Source: Larsenimonas rhizosphaerae (GTDB lineage: Bacteria; Pseudomonadota; Gammaproteobacteria; Pseudomonadales; Halomonadaceae). Taken from it: DNA of 64,000 nt. Position 1 is the stretch's first letter, and each line of letters starts with the position of its first letter. The notes beneath the pieces were generated by a model. The model did no database searches. It saw nothing but the letters and a program-made list of their open reading frames with translations, and was not told the DNA's origin. The stretch is from the NCBI RefSeq assembly GCF_023700005.1, contig NZ_JAMLJK010000002.1:186001-250000 (forward strand), written 5' to 3'. This document shows positions 1-9,489 of this stretch, piece by piece. The translations under genes and the position numbers were made by a program.

Positions 1-1062
1 CTGTTTGGTCATTTCGGTGATCGAATGGGACGTAAAACGACGCTGGTGGCCAGCCTTCTGTTGATGGGAGGTGCCACGGCGCTGATCGGGCTTGTCCCCA
101 CGTACGATACCTGGGGGGTGTGGGCGCCGCTGGCCCTGTGTGTGCTGAGGTTCTGTCAGGGACTCGGGCTGGGAGGCGAGTGGGGTGGGGCAGCTCTTCT
201 GGCAACCGAGAATGCCCCGGAAGGACGGCGGGCCTGGTTCGGCATGTTTCCGCAGCTTGGTCCATCGCTGGGATTTTTGCTGGCCAATGCCCTGTTCATG
301 GGGCTTTTGTATGCGCTGGGCGAGGAGGCCTTTCTTGACTGGGGGTGGCGAATTCCTTTTCTGGTCAGTGCGGTGCTGGTATTTGTCGGGCTATACGTTC
401 GCATGAGTCTTGAAGAGTCACCGGTGTTCAAGGCCAGCCAGCAGGAAGCCGCGCCGCGCCGCGCACCCGTGGTCGAGGTGCTGGCGCATCACAAGCGCCC
501 CCTGGTGCAGGGGACGCTGGCCATGGTGTCCTGTTACGCGCTGTTTTACACCAGTGCCGTGTTTGCCTTGAGTCATGGCACCCGGGCGCTGGGTTATCCG
601 AAGGAAACCTTCCTGGCGCTGTTGTGCCTGGCGGTGGTGGTCATGGCCGTGATGACGCCGGTATCAGCGTGGTGGTGTGACCGCGTCGGACGCAAACCGG
701 TGCTGATTATCGGCATGCTGGTCACCATCGGTTCCGGCATGAGTCTCGGCCCCTGGCTGGGCAGTGGCTCGCTGGTTGGCGTGACGGCCTTTTTGTGCCT
801 GTCGCTGGGCGCTATGGGGCTGATCTTTGCACCCATGGGCGCATTGTTGCCAGAGTTGTTCCCGACGGCGGTGCGCTATACCGGGGCATCGGCTGCCTAC
901 AATCTGGCGGGGATTCTGGGGGCCTCGATGGCGCCCTGGATTGCTGAACTGCTGGTCAGCTGGGGAGGTCTTGCCTGGGTCGGGGGCTACGTCAGTGTCA
1001 TGGCTCTGATGAGTCTGGTGGCCATTCTGACGTTGACTGAAACGCGAAGGATTGCGCTGTAG
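1..1062 (+). CDS. MHS-family MFS transporter (5' end cut off)
   Basis: This is a proton-coupled solute symporter of the inner membrane, in the metabolite:H+ symporter branch of the major facilitator superfamily (ProP, KgtP and ShiA relatives). The frame is open from base 1, where it already reads the loop motif GDRMGRK between helices 2 and 3, so the first two helices lie upstream. Further family marks are the RFCQGLGLGGEWGGA stretch in helix 4, WGWRIPFLVSA near helix 6 and an ESPVF segment leading into the central loop. A second loop motif, CDRVGRKP, opens the C-terminal half. The substrate cannot be read from sequence; organic acids or osmolytes are typical. A hairpin follows the stop. Confidence 0.85.
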   Translation: MFGHFGDRMGRKTTLVASLLLMGGATALIGLVPTYDTWGVWAPLALCVLRFCQGLGLGGEWGGAALLATENAPEGRRAWFGMFPQLGPSLGFLLANALFMGLLYALGEEAFLDWGWRIPFLVSAVLVFVGLYVRMSLEESPVFKASQQEAAPRRAPVVEVLAHHKRPLVQGTLAMVSCYALFYTSAVFALSHGTRALGYPKETFLALLCLAVVVMAVMTPVSAWWCDRVGRKPVLIIGMLVTIGSGMSLGPWLGSGSLVGVTAFLCLSLGAMGLIFAPMGALLPELFPTAVRYTGASAAYNLAGILGASMAPWIAELLVSWGGLAWVGGYVSVMALMSLVAILTLTETRRIAL

Positions 1063-1076
1063 ACAGCCCTGCATGC

Positions 1077-1107
1077 AAAACGCCCCCCTGCCTGGCAGGG
1101 GGGCGTT
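1077..1107. terminator. Bidirectional hairpin terminator
   Basis: An 11-bp GC stem (1081-1091 with 1095-1105) closes a CTG loop. It is preceded by AAAA, which gives a U-tract on the minus strand, so it most plausibly ends ibpA. The plus-strand tail (TTGTCG) is weaker but may also serve the MHS transporter gene. Confidence 0.8.
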
Positions 1108-1128
1108 GTCGTGGGACGTGTCAGGTCA

Positions 1129-1632
1129 TCAGGCTGGTGTGCTTTCTTCGGTACGAGGGGCCGAGGCGGCTTCACGAGTCTGGTGTGACAGGGATTCCGG
1201 TGCCTGGCCGTTGATCGGAATCTGTCGTGGGCGCTGCTGTTCCGGCACGACACGCAGAAGATCAACATGCAGCAGGCCGTTTTCCAGCCGCGCGCCGCGG
1301 ACTTCGATGTTTTCATCGAGCCGGAAGGAGAGCTTGAACGCGCGCTGGGCAATCCCACGATGCAGATACACCGGCGGTTCGCTATCGCCCTGTTCGGTCT
1401 CCGCCCGGCTGCTGCTGATGGTCAATACGCCTTTTTCGACGCTGACATCAAGCTCCTTCTCGGCGAAGCCTGCGGCTGCGATAACGATGTGGTAGTCATT
1501 TTCGCCCCGCTTTTCGATGTTATAGGGGGGATAGCTGGGCGCATCGTTCTGTACGGCGTAGTCGAACAGGTCGTTCAGGCGATCAAAGCCGATGCTGCGA
1601 CGGAAAAGCGGAGACAGTGAAAAACTGTTCAT
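1129..1632 (-). CDS. ibpA: Small heat-shock protein IbpA (Hsp20)
   Basis: This is an ATP-independent holdase chaperone of the alpha-crystallin/Hsp20 family, which binds aggregating proteins in the cytoplasm. It has 167 residues, against 137 for E. coli IbpA. The N-terminus (SLSPLFRRSIGFDRL) and the YPPYNIE entry into the crystallin domain, residues 35-125, match IbpA closely. A Ser/Pro/Glu-rich tail of about 30 residues is longer than usual. An open frame extends to 1773, but the start at 1632 is preferred because AGGAGG lies 6 bases upstream and a sigma-32 promoter lies inside the would-be extension. The leader can fold so that this ribosome site is hidden (see the thermometer entry). Expression is therefore likely controlled at both transcription and translation by heat. 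Confidence 0.93.
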   Translation of the reverse strand: MNSFSLSPLFRRSIGFDRLNDLFDYAVQNDAPSYPPYNIEKRGENDYHIVIAAAGFAEKELDVSVEKGVLTISSSRAETEQGDSEPPVYLHRGIAQRAFKLSFRLDENIEVRGARLENGLLHVDLLRVVPEQQRPRQIPINGQAPESLSHQTREAASAPRTEESTPA

Positions 1633-1637
1633 GGTAA

Positions 1638-1699
1638 ACCTCCTGGTAATCAGCGAAGTAAACTGCATTTTTCCCACCTGCCCGCGGTCGGCACAGGTG
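1638..1699 (-). ncRNA. ROSE-like RNA thermometer in the ibpA leader
   Basis: Two hairpins can be drawn in the leader on the minus strand. The upstream one pairs CACCTG and CAGGTG (1694-1699 with 1675-1680), with an inner GCC/GGC. The downstream one (1659 to 1638) pairs ACTTC with GAGGT and CTG with CAG around an ATTAC loop, with one bulged G on the 5' side. It buries the whole AGGAGG at 1644-1639. The 5' arm holds TCGCT, which fits the UYGCU anti-SD element of ROSE thermometers. ROSE elements are well known upstream of ibpA genes in proteobacteria. The fold was worked out by hand, not computed. Confidence 0.65.
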
Positions 1700-1731
1700 T
1701 CACGAGGCGGTGTCGCTCTCGATATTATGTT

Positions 1732-1759
1732 AAATAGTGGCAGCTGATCCGTTTTCAAG
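1732..1759 (-). promoter_or_regulatory. Sigma-32 heat-shock promoter of ibpA
   Basis: On the minus strand CTTGAAA (1759-1753) is a perfect sigma-32 -35 element. After a 13-base spacer comes CACTATTT (1739-1732), matching six of the seven or eight informative positions of the CCCCATNT -10 consensus. Transcription would begin near 1724 and give a leader of about 90 bases that carries the thermometer. Confidence 0.75.
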
Positions 1760-1877
1760 AGAGGCACTGACATTTTTTTTTGGAGGCGGAGCAGGCGTGC
1801 CCGTTGATCGCTTTATCTGGGCACGAAGACGTGTTTGCAAGGGGCGGCACAGGGGGCCTGCCGCCCCGTTACAGCGG

Positions 1878-3686
1878 CTAGACTGGCAGGGTGCGTTGCT
1901 GTAGCCAGGTCAGTGCCCGGTCTGACAGACGACGTGCACTCAGTCGCTCGTAGACTTCACGGTGATAGGTGTTCAACCAGGTGCGTTCATCGTCGTTCAG
2001 CAGCAGGGGGTTGATCAATCGGGTATCGATCGGGCACAGGGTCAGTGTTTCAAAATACAGAAACTCGCCGAAGTCCGAAGGGTTGGACGATCGATTGGCG
2101 ACCAGGTTCTCGATGCGGATGCCCCACTGCCCTTCGCGGTACAGCCCGGGTTCGATCGAGGTGATCATGCCCGGCTCCATTGCCGTGGTGCTGTCACTGC
2201 CGGCCTGCCAGGAAATTACCTGAGGGCCCTCATGCACGTTGAGGAAGTAGCCCACCCCATGGCCGGTGCCGTGGCCGTAGTCCAGCCCTTCCTGCCAGAG
2301 GGGAGCACGAGCGATGGCATCGAGTTGCGGGGCCGGAATGTGGCGCGGGAAATGGATCCGTGACAGGGCAATCGTGCCCTTCAGGACACGGGTTACGTCA
2401 TCACGCTGCTCGGTAGAAACATGTCCGACAGGCACCATGCGAGTAATGTCGGTGGTGCCGCCCAGGTACTGACCACCGGAATCGATCAACAGCAGGCCGT
2501 CCCCCCCGGTGATGCTGCTGTGCTGCTCCTGTGTGGCGCGGTAGTGCGGCAGTGCACCATTGGCATTGAAGCCGGCAATGGTCGGGAAGCTGGGCGATAC
2601 GAAGTAGGGCCGTTTGGCGCGCTCGCCGGTCAGCACTTCATCAATGGTCAGCTCGGTGACTTCGGTGCCGGCAGCCAGCGCTTCATCCAGCCAGCCGAAA
2701 AATTCGCACAGGGCCACGCCGTCTTCTTCCATGGTATCGCGAATGTGGGCAAGGTCGTTTTCACTCTTGCAGGCCTTGGCGCGCGTCGTGGGCTGGATCT
2801 GCTCGATCAGGGGCGTGTCATCGGACAGCTCCCCGGCGAGCAGCAGGGTGACCCTGGCCGGGTCCAGCAGTATGGGCAGGTGCGGGTCAAGCGCGGCAAC
2901 CGCGGTGGCAGCCGTTTCATAGGGGGCAATGGCAATGCCTTCCTGCTCAAGCGCGGTCGTGAGTGCACCGTCGAGCCTGGCCGAGTTAATGAACAGCGTG
3001 GCCTGATCGGCCGTCACGATCATGTGGGCCAGAAATACCGGGTTGTAGTCAACATCGCTGCCGCGTAACTGGGTCAGCCAGGCAATGTCGTCCAGAGAAG
3101 ACAGAAAATGAACCTCGGCGCCGACATCTTTCATGGCATGGCGCAGGTCGGCCAGACGTGCGCTGGCCGGTTCATTGCTCCAGCCACCCGCATAGGCGGT
3201 CACCGGCGCATCCGGCAGCGCCGGACGGTGCGTCCAGATGGCGCTCAGCAGATCCCGTGACGTGTCCAGTGAGAGCTGGTGGTTGCCGAGCACCTCCTTC
3301 AGGCGTCGGGCGGTCTTCAGTGCCAGTACGTCACCATCAGCTCCGACCGTGCTGCCGGTCGGCAGGTGTTCGGCCAGCCACTGCATGGGGGCGGTGGCCT
3401 CACTGGGTGTCCATTTCTTGAGCTCGATACCGCTGCCTTCCAGCTGTTGTGCGGCCTGAACCCAGTAGCGGCTGTCGACCCACAGGCCGGCGCTGTCCTG
3501 CGTGACAGTCAGTAGCCCGACCGATCCGGTAAAGCCGGATAACCATTCGCGTCCCTGCCAGTAGCCCGGAAGGTACTCGGACAGGTGTGGATCAGAGGAT
3601 GGCTGCCACCAGCCATCAAGGCCGTGGTCGGACATGGCCTGACGCAGGGCCTGAAGGCGGTCGGCGGGAGAGGAAAGGGTGGTCAT
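1878..3686 (-). CDS. Xaa-Pro aminopeptidase (aminopeptidase P, M24B)
   Basis: This cytoplasmic metalloenzyme removes an N-terminal residue that precedes proline. The 602-residue length and three-part build (two creatinase-like N-terminal domains up to about residue 310, then the pita-bread catalytic domain) resemble the long XPNPEP1-type enzymes rather than the 440-residue E. coli PepP. The five dinuclear-metal ligands are present: Asp402 (IDSGGQY), Asp413 (TTDITR), His476 (GHGTGHGVG), Glu512 (SIEPGLY) and Glu526 (GIRIENL). GGAG lies upstream of the ATG. The downstream neighbour on the plus-strand side is a peptide transporter on the same strand, which fits use of imported oligopeptides. The two genes may be cotranscribed, since only 87 bases separate them. 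Confidence 0.93.
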   Translation of the reverse strand: MTTLSSPADRLQALRQAMSDHGLDGWWQPSSDPHLSEYLPGYWQGREWLSGFTGSVGLLTVTQDSAGLWVDSRYWVQAAQQLEGSGIELKKWTPSEATAPMQWLAEHLPTGSTVGADGDVLALKTARRLKEVLGNHQLSLDTSRDLLSAIWTHRPALPDAPVTAYAGGWSNEPASARLADLRHAMKDVGAEVHFLSSLDDIAWLTQLRGSDVDYNPVFLAHMIVTADQATLFINSARLDGALTTALEQEGIAIAPYETAATAVAALDPHLPILLDPARVTLLLAGELSDDTPLIEQIQPTTRAKACKSENDLAHIRDTMEEDGVALCEFFGWLDEALAAGTEVTELTIDEVLTGERAKRPYFVSPSFPTIAGFNANGALPHYRATQEQHSSITGGDGLLLIDSGGQYLGGTTDITRMVPVGHVSTEQRDDVTRVLKGTIALSRIHFPRHIPAPQLDAIARAPLWQEGLDYGHGTGHGVGYFLNVHEGPQVISWQAGSDSTTAMEPGMITSIEPGLYREGQWGIRIENLVANRSSNPSDFGEFLYFETLTLCPIDTRLINPLLLNDDERTWLNTYHREVYERLSARRLSDRALTWLQQRTLPV

Positions 3687-3773
3687 GAAGGATGCTCCAA
3701 CGGTGCAGTGCGAGGGCGTGTTCTCAGGCCAGTGTAGGGTACCTGGAACACGCCTGTCTTTGTTGTGCCTGTG

Positions 3774-5333
3774 TCAGGACGCGTTGGCCCCTGGGTTGAT
3801 GACGCTATTGTTTCGCAAGAGCCGTTTGATGGGCCGGGTCAGCAGCATCAGAACGGCCGCCACAATGATCAGCGCCAGGGCGCAACGACCGAACAGTTCC
3901 GGCAACTGGGTGATTTCCTCGGGATTGACGTGGCCGCCGATCAGTCCGGCGACCAGGTTACCCAGCGCCGTGGCCGTAAACCAGAGCCCCATGACCTGAC
4001 CACGCATCTTGTAGGGGGCCAGCGCGCTCATGGATGACAGGCCCACCGGGCTTAGACACATTTCTCCTACGGTCAGCAGAAAGATACTGCCGGTAATCCA
4101 CCACAGTGAGACCGCTTCCGTACCGTCCACGATGCGCTGTGCGGCCAGTACCATCAATCCGAAGCCGGCGGCGGCAAAGAGCAGCCCCATGACGAACTTG
4201 ACCGGGCTACCGGGCTCGCGGCCACGCCGGCCCAGCGCTGGCCAGAGCCAGCCGAATATCGGCCCCAGTACAATGATGAACAGAGGGTTGAGTGATTGAA
4301 TCCAGACCGTCGGAACCTGAAAATCGCCGATCATGCGATCCGTGAAATCACGGCCGAACAGGTTATAGGACGTGGGCTGCTGTTCAAACGAGGCCCAGAA
4401 ACAGGCCGCCGCAGCGACCAGCAGAAAGCAGACACCCACGCGCAGGCGTTCCTCACCGGACAGCCCGTTGAAAAAGGCCAGAAAGATGAAGTAGCCAAGC
4501 GCACACAGAATGATGATGGTGGTCATCGAGGTAGCGATCGCCACCGGGTCGATCGGGATATACCCAGCCATCGCCAGGCCGACAGTCACGGCCACTGCTG
4601 CCCCTATACCTGCGACCCAGCGGCCAACCCCCTGGCGCTGGACGGCCGGGCCATCCCAGGAGGCGTCGCGATCTCGTAGCTGATCGCCGCGCTTCATGGC
4701 CGGTACGGCACCCAGGCGGAAGATGGCCAGCGCAACCAGCATGCCGAGCCCACCGATGCCAAAGCCCCAGTGCCACCCCAGTTCCCGCATCAATACGCCG
4801 GTCAGTAGTGGGGCGAGCAATCCGCCGATGTTGATGCCCATATAGAAAATGGCAAAGCCGCCATCACGCCGCGCATCTCCTTCGCCATAAAGACTGCCGA
4901 CCATGACCGAAATACAGGTCTTGAACAGGCCCGAACCGATGACGATAAAGCCCAGGCCCAGAAAGAACGCCGGCGCCCCCAGCATGGCGGAGACTGCGAT
5001 GCACAAATGGCCCAGCGCAATGATCAGCGAGCCATACCAGACGGCGCGTTGCTGTCCCAGCCAGTTATCGGCCAGCCAGCCACCGGGCAGGGTGGCCAGG
5101 TACATGGTGCCGGCAAAGATGCCGACGATGGCCGAGGCCGTGGTGCTTGAAAAGCCCAGGCCGCCCTCCTGTAACGTCGCGGCCATGAACAGCACCAGCA
5201 GTGGCCGAATACCGTAGTAGGAAAAGCGTTCCCACAGTTCGGTAAAAAACAGCGGGCCAAGTGCCCGCGGATGGCCAAGGAAACCACGATCCTGATGGGA
5301 ATCGGTCCGTTGGCCAGAGGGTGTGGAATGCAT
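3774..5333 (-). CDS. POT-family proton-coupled oligopeptide transporter
   Basis: This is an inner-membrane di- and tripeptide/H+ symporter of the PTR2/POT family (DtpA-like), 519 residues, with about 14 hydrophobic segments. The family signature [15 protein letters not shown] follows a short N-terminal tail and holds the ExxER proton-coupling motif. A GTG at 5342 is possible, but the ATG at 5333 is better placed, with AAGG 10 bases upstream. The gene for aminopeptidase P follows on the same strand, so peptide uptake and proline-peptide cleavage are coupled by position. Confidence 0.92.
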   Translation of the reverse strand: MHSTPSGQRTDSHQDRGFLGHPRALGPLFFTELWERFSYYGIRPLLVLFMAATLQEGGLGFSSTTASAIVGIFAGTMYLATLPGGWLADNWLGQQRAVWYGSLIIALGHLCIAVSAMLGAPAFFLGLGFIVIGSGLFKTCISVMVGSLYGEGDARRDGGFAIFYMGINIGGLLAPLLTGVLMRELGWHWGFGIGGLGMLVALAIFRLGAVPAMKRGDQLRDRDASWDGPAVQRQGVGRWVAGIGAAVAVTVGLAMAGYIPIDPVAIATSMTTIIILCALGYFIFLAFFNGLSGEERLRVGVCFLLVAAAACFWASFEQQPTSYNLFGRDFTDRMIGDFQVPTVWIQSLNPLFIIVLGPIFGWLWPALGRRGREPGSPVKFVMGLLFAAAGFGLMVLAAQRIVDGTEAVSLWWITGSIFLLTVGEMCLSPVGLSSMSALAPYKMRGQVMGLWFTATALGNLVAGLIGGHVNPEEITQLPELFGRCALALIIVAAVLMLLTRPIKRLLRNNSVINPGANAS

Positions 5334-5637
5334 GAGAATCACGCCTTGTTGCCATTATTGTCAGTTTTCGCGGCTACAAGATTCACCACCCACCCCATTG
5401 ATGTCAAAGCATAAATGCGGTGAAAAGGGAAATGGCGCACCTGCGCCGGAGCGATGTTCGTGCCGTTTCCTGTCTCGCATGACAGGAAGAAAAGAAGGTC
5501 CTTCACTGGGTGAGAAAGTGCGATGTATTGTCACATGGGCCAAAAAAACCGCTGAATTGAAGCACTTGGACGTGAAGAACAACCATGCAGCCGCCGTTAT
5601 CCCTGACGCTACGAAAATTACATCAGGAGAAGCAGCA
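5334..5637. other. 304-base divergent intergenic region
   Basis: This lies between the divergent POT transporter and chemoreceptor genes and should hold both promoters. I see no clear sigma-28 or sigma-70 pair that I would defend. A perfect 8-bp inverted repeat, TTCCTGTC and GACAGGAA around TCGCAT (5467-5488), has no U-tract on either side, so it is more likely an operator or leader hairpin than a terminator. Confidence 0.5.
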
Positions 5638-7338
5638 ATGGCTGTAACAACAATGCGTTCACGCATCATTGTCATTATGACCGCGGTGGTGATCGGCATG
5701 CTTGGCTTGAGTCTTCTTGACGCGCTGAGTTCCCGCCATCAGAAAATGGAGGAAAAGCGAAGTTTCCTGATGGGGAAAGTGAACACCGCAATAGCACTGG
5801 CCCAATTTCAGTTTGACCGGGCTCAGCGTGGAGATATCTCCGAGGAGCAGGCCAGACTGAACGCCAGGGATCAGCTCGCCACCCTGCGCTGGGACAATGG
5901 CACGGGGTACATGTTCGTATTCGATTCCGCACCGACCATGCTGATGCACCCGGTGGACAGGGGCAAGGAAGGCCGGAATCTGAATGGAGCCACTGATCAG
6001 GACGGCACCCCACTGTACAATGACATGGTGGCCGTAGACCGTCGTGACGGAGGTGGCTTTACGGATTATGTCTGGCCGCGGCCCGGCAATATCGATGCCG
6101 AACCCAAGCTGGCCTATACCGCGTATTTCGAGCCATGGGACTGGCACATCGGGACAGGGGTATACCTGAATGATGTCAAGTCAGCCTTCATGACGGCGCT
6201 GCTGAAGGGGGGCGCTATTTCCCTGTTCGTGATTGCCATCATTTTCTGGAACATGCGCGCGATCAAGCGGGTGCTGGGCGGTGAGCCTGGCGATGCAGTG
6301 GCGCTGGCCCAGCGCATTGCCCAGGGCGATCTGGTGGATCGGGGCGGTGTGACCTATGCACCGGACAGTGTGCTGGGGCAGCTTCAGACCATGCGTGCCC
6401 AGCTTGGCAGGCTGGTATTTCAGGTAAGGCAGGGCGCCGAGCGGGTTACTTCCGGCAGTGCCGAGATTGCCGAGGGTAATAATGATCTGTCTGATCGCAC
6501 TCAGTCTCAGGCCGCAAGTCTTGAAGAAACGGCGGCCTCGATGGAGCAGATTACCGCGACGGTAAAACAGACCGCCGAGAGTGCCCGCTCTGCCGATCAG
6601 CAGGCGACAGCAGCCCGTGATAATGCTGAACGCGGTGGCAGGGTGATGGGGCAGACCATTGAGGCCATGGACGCCATCAATGCCTCCAGCCAGGAAATTA
6701 CCGAAATCGTAACGATGATCGAGAGCATCGCCTTTCAAACCAACCTGCTGGCACTGAATGCGGCGGTGGAAGCGGCCCGTGCCGGTGAGCATGGTCGTGG
6801 CTTTGCCGTGGTGGCCTCGGAAGTGCGGGCGCTGGCCCAGCGTGCAGCAACCGCGACCAGTGACATCAAGGCCTTGGTGGATCAAAGCGGCGCTCGTATT
6901 GATGAGGGAACCGCTCTGGTGCGGGAATCCGGCAATGTGCTGGAGGAAATCGTGTCCTCGGTGTCCATGGTGTCGAGTCTGATTGCCGAAATATCCGAAG
7001 CTTCCCGTGAGCAGACCTCCGGCATCGACCAGACCAATCAGGCCATCACCGATATGGATCAGAACACCCAGCAGAACGCGGCGCTGGTCGAGCAGTCGGC
7101 GGCTGCCAGCCGCTCCATGCAGGAAGAGGCGCAGCGCCTTGAGGCACTGGTGGCCACGTTTGCCCTGGACAATGACATGACACGTGCCGGGGTTGCGCGT
7201 CCGTCCCCGGTTACGGCATCAAGCGCCTCGCACGGCACTTCCTCCTCCAGCCCCCGGCCTGTCGATCTGCCAAAGGGCACGGCCCGGCGGCCGGAGCCGG
7301 CAGCAGTAACAGCGGAGGATGACTGGGAAACCTTCTAG
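5638..7338 (+). CDS. Methyl-accepting chemotaxis protein with single Cache sensor
   Basis: This transmembrane chemoreceptor signals to CheA/CheW. It has 566 residues. A first membrane helix spans about residues 8-30. A periplasmic single-Cache domain of about 150 residues follows ([10 protein letters not shown] and [11 protein letters not shown] are typical), then a second helix near 185-205, a HAMP-like linker and the cytoplasmic coiled-coil hairpin. The tip sequence [20 protein letters not shown] is nearly invariant in the family. The very C-terminus is DWETF, a close match to the NWETF pentapeptide that tethers CheR and CheB. AGGAG precedes the ATG. An upstream in-frame extension to 5323 lacks a ribosome site and runs through the promoter region. 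The ligand is unknown; Cache receptors of this kind often sense small carboxylates. Confidence 0.93.
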   Translation: MAVTTMRSRIIVIMTAVVIGMLGLSLLDALSSRHQKMEEKRSFLMGKVNTAIALAQFQFDRAQRGDISEEQARLNARDQLATLRWDNGTGYMFVFDSAPTMLMHPVDRGKEGRNLNGATDQDGTPLYNDMVAVDRRDGGGFTDYVWPRPGNIDAEPKLAYTAYFEPWDWHIGTGVYLNDVKSAFMTALLKGGAISLFVIAIIFWNMRAIKRVLGGEPGDAVALAQRIAQGDLVDRGGVTYAPDSVLGQLQTMRAQLGRLVFQVRQGAERVTSGSAEIAEGNNDLSDRTQSQAASLEETAASMEQITATVKQTAESARSADQQATAARDNAERGGRVMGQTIEAMDAINASSQEITEIVTMIESIAFQTNLLALNAAVEAARAGEHGRGFAVVASEVRALAQRAATATSDIKALVDQSGARIDEGTALVRESGNVLEEIVSSVSMVSSLIAEISEASREQTSGIDQTNQAITDMDQNTQQNAALVEQSAAASRSMQEEAQRLEALVATFALDNDMTRAGVARPSPVTASSASHGTSSSSPRPVDLPKGTARRPEPAAVTAEDDWETF

Positions 7339-7363
7339 TCTTCAGTACGGCATGATGTGACAA

Positions 7364-7390
7364 GGGCGGCCCCATGGGCCGCCTTTTTTT
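7364..7390 (+). terminator. Rho-independent terminator of the chemoreceptor gene
   Basis: An 8-bp stem, GGCGGCCC (7365-7372) with GGGCCGCC (7376-7383), has a CAT loop and is followed by seven T residues. Confidence 0.93.
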
Positions 7391-7515
7391 GTGCCGGGCT
7401 GCCGGTCGGCATCAGGCGACGTCCTGCAACATGTATTAGAGTGCAGGGGCCGGTTCGTCGCAGTACTGCCGGTGTAGTGACCTTACACTTGATGATGACG
7501 CACTTTGGAGGCGCC

Positions 7516-8748
7516 GTGTCTGATCCTGTATCTTCCCCTGACGCATCGGCGTTGTCTGACGAGACCTTCATCGAACGTGGCCGGCGTGGTTACCGTGCCA
7601 CGATGCTGGCGCTGTTTCTGGGCGCCTTTTCGACATTCGCCCTGCTTTACTGCGTGCAGCCGATGATGCCGATCTTTTCCCATGCCTTCGGTATCGATGC
7701 CGCGCGCAGCAGCCTGGTGCTGTCGGTAGCGACGGCCTCGCTGGCGGTGGGGCTTTTGTTTACCGGTGCGCTGTCTGACGCCATCGGGCGCAAGGGGATC
7801 ATGGTCTTTGCACTGCTGTCGGCGTCTATCTGTACGCTGGCTGCCGCGTTGATGCCAGGCTGGGGGGGCGTACTGGTCATGCGGGCCCTGGCCGGGCTGT
7901 CATTGTCCGGGTTGTGTGCTGTTGCCATGACCTATCTGGGCGAAGAAATTGCGCCCCGTTTCGTGGGTGTCTCGATGGGGCTTTACATCGGTGGCAGCGC
8001 CATTGGCGGCATGGGAGGGCGGTTGATCAGTGGGGTGCTGGTGGACTGGCTGCACTGGCGCTGGGTGCTGGGCATCATGGGGGTGATTTCACTGATAACG
8101 GCGGCCCTGTTTATCCGGCTGCTGCCACCATCGCGTCACTTTACGCCGCGGCGGCTGAGTTTCAGCAACTTGCTGGAGGGCTTTCGGCTGCACTTTCGCG
8201 ATGCCGGGTTGCCCTGGTTGTTTCTGGAAGGCTTTCTGCTGATGGGCAGCTTTGTAACGCTGTTCAATTATATTGCCTATCGGCTGCTGGAGCCGCCTTA
8301 CCATTTCAGTCAGGCCGTGGTCGGCCTGATGTCCATTGTCTACCTGTCAGGTATTTACAGCTCTGCCTGGGCGGGTGCAGTCGCTGACCGGCGAGGGCGG
8401 CCGCAGGTATTCTGGGTGTTTATCGGTGTCATGGCAGGCGGGCTGGCGATTACATTGATGAGCCCGGTGTGGGCCATCCTGGTGGGGATGCTGATCTTTA
8501 CCTTTGGCTTCTTTGCCGCTCATTCGGTGGCCAGCGGCTGGGTGGGGCAGCGTGCTACCCAGGCAAGGGGGCAGGCCTCATCGCTTTATCTGTTCAGTTA
8601 TTATCTGGGGTCTAGTTCGGCCGGTACGCTGGGCGGGGTCTTCTGGCGCTGGCATCAGTGGCCCGGTGTGGTGCTGTTCATCGGCCTGCTGCTGACCTGT
8701 GCTCTGGTGGTCGCGTTGAGGCTCAAGCGTGTATCGGGTGTGGGATAG
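7516..8748 (+). CDS. MFS transporter, YnfM-like
   Basis: This 410-residue, 12-helix inner-membrane transporter belongs to the drug/arabinose-efflux side of the major facilitator superfamily. It resembles E. coli YnfM (LLYCVQPMMPIFSHAFGI near the first helix). The loop motif GALSDAIGRKG after helix 2 and ADRRGRP in the second half are visible. The frame is open from 7357, but GTG at 7516 has GGAGG 4 to 5 bases upstream, so it is taken as the start. The upstream part overlaps the preceding terminator. Substrate is unknown; the family usually exports small molecules. Confidence 0.85.
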   Translation: MSDPVSSPDASALSDETFIERGRRGYRATMLALFLGAFSTFALLYCVQPMMPIFSHAFGIDAARSSLVLSVATASLAVGLLFTGALSDAIGRKGIMVFALLSASICTLAAALMPGWGGVLVMRALAGLSLSGLCAVAMTYLGEEIAPRFVGVSMGLYIGGSAIGGMGGRLISGVLVDWLHWRWVLGIMGVISLITAALFIRLLPPSRHFTPRRLSFSNLLEGFRLHFRDAGLPWLFLEGFLLMGSFVTLFNYIAYRLLEPPYHFSQAVVGLMSIVYLSGIYSSAWAGAVADRRGRPQVFWVFIGVMAGGLAITLMSPVWAILVGMLIFTFGFFAAHSVASGWVGQRATQARGQASSLYLFSYYLGSSSAGTLGGVFWRWHQWPGVVLFIGLLLTCALVVALRLKRVSGVG

Positions 8749-8760
8749 CCGGGCATGTCA

Positions 8761-8790
8761 CCGTGCCGGGCCTGGTATGGCCCGACACGG
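8761..8790. terminator. Hairpin between convergent genes
   Basis: A long interrupted stem, CCGTG-C-CGGGCC with GGCCCG-A-CACGG around TGGTAT, lies between the convergent MFS and lipoprotein genes. There is no clean U-tract, so its terminator role is inferred from position. Confidence 0.5.
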
Positions 8791-8796
8791 AAGGAC

Positions 8797-9312
8797 TCAG
8801 ATCTGACCGACCTTCACCAGACTGCCTTTCATGGTCGTGGGGATATCTTCGATCATGACCAGGTTCAGCGATTGCCCACTATCCTGCAGAGCCACCTTGT
8901 CGCCGAGGTCGGCATTGATGTCATCCGGAGACAGCGTATACATGCCGCCGTTGAACGGGTCGACAATCAGCCAGCCAATGAGGCCGCTGAACAGCAGATT
9001 GCCTCCGATATACCAGCCATTTGCTGACGTGGTCAGCTCCACTGTCCGGGGAGAATAGCCCGGCTTCTTGATTTCAACGTGGTATGTCTTGCCACCAAAA
9101 TAGCTGCCATCGGATTTCCTGAGCGTTACCGTCGCAGGCGTGGTGCCGGAAAAGACCTGTTTGGCCGTTTCGTCAGTAATGATGATGCCTGCGTTGGATG
9201 GCGTGCTGTTAATGGTCACACTCTGTTCGCTGTCGCCGACGATAGAGGCGCAGCCGGTCAGGCTGAGTGCGGCACAGGTGCCCATCAGGGCGGCAAGGGT
9301 CTTCAATTTCAT
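8797..9312 (-). CDS. Predicted lipoprotein with PEGA-like region
   Basis: The 171-residue product begins with a signal peptide ending in the lipobox LTGC (Cys21), so it should be lipidated and anchored in an outer or inner membrane. After it comes a region resembling PEGA surface domains (VTINSTPSNAGI, and KTYHVEIKKPGYSPRTVEL). A hydrophobic Gly-rich stretch near residues 99-117 (WYIGGNLLFSGLIGWLI) could insert in a membrane. No enzymatic motif is seen. It stands alone between oppositely oriented genes, so context gives no function. Confidence 0.8.
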   Translation of the reverse strand: MKLKTLAALMGTCAALSLTGCASIVGDSEQSVTINSTPSNAGIIITDETAKQVFSGTTPATVTLRKSDGSYFGGKTYHVEIKKPGYSPRTVELTTSANGWYIGGNLLFSGLIGWLIVDPFNGGMYTLSPDDINADLGDKVALQDSGQSLNLVMIEDIPTTMKGSLVKVGQI

Positions 9313-9489
9313 GGGGCAATCTCTTGTAGTATGGGCCCTTGAAAGGCCTTCGATAATGCACCGATCGTTCTTCTTCAGTGCAAGTGCCTGACAGGTAACG
9401 ACATTTGATTACTCTTCTTTAGTTATTTTTTTATTAAGTGATCCGGTCGTGTGGTCGGGTCACTGTGCATGGTCAACAGGAGACATGAC

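Noticed and set aside
2421-3068. Plus-strand open frame inside the aminopeptidase P gene
   Set aside because: The minus-strand protein carries all metal ligands; the plus-strand product is low-complexity Gly/Gln/Val without a family match.
5467-5488. Inverted repeat upstream of the chemoreceptor gene as a terminator
   Set aside because: There is no T-tract on either strand, and it lies between divergent genes where no transcript should end.
9451-9489. N-terminal extension of cytidine deaminase
   Set aside because: AGGAGA lies inside the extension, six bases before ATG 9490, and the family start matches that ATG.
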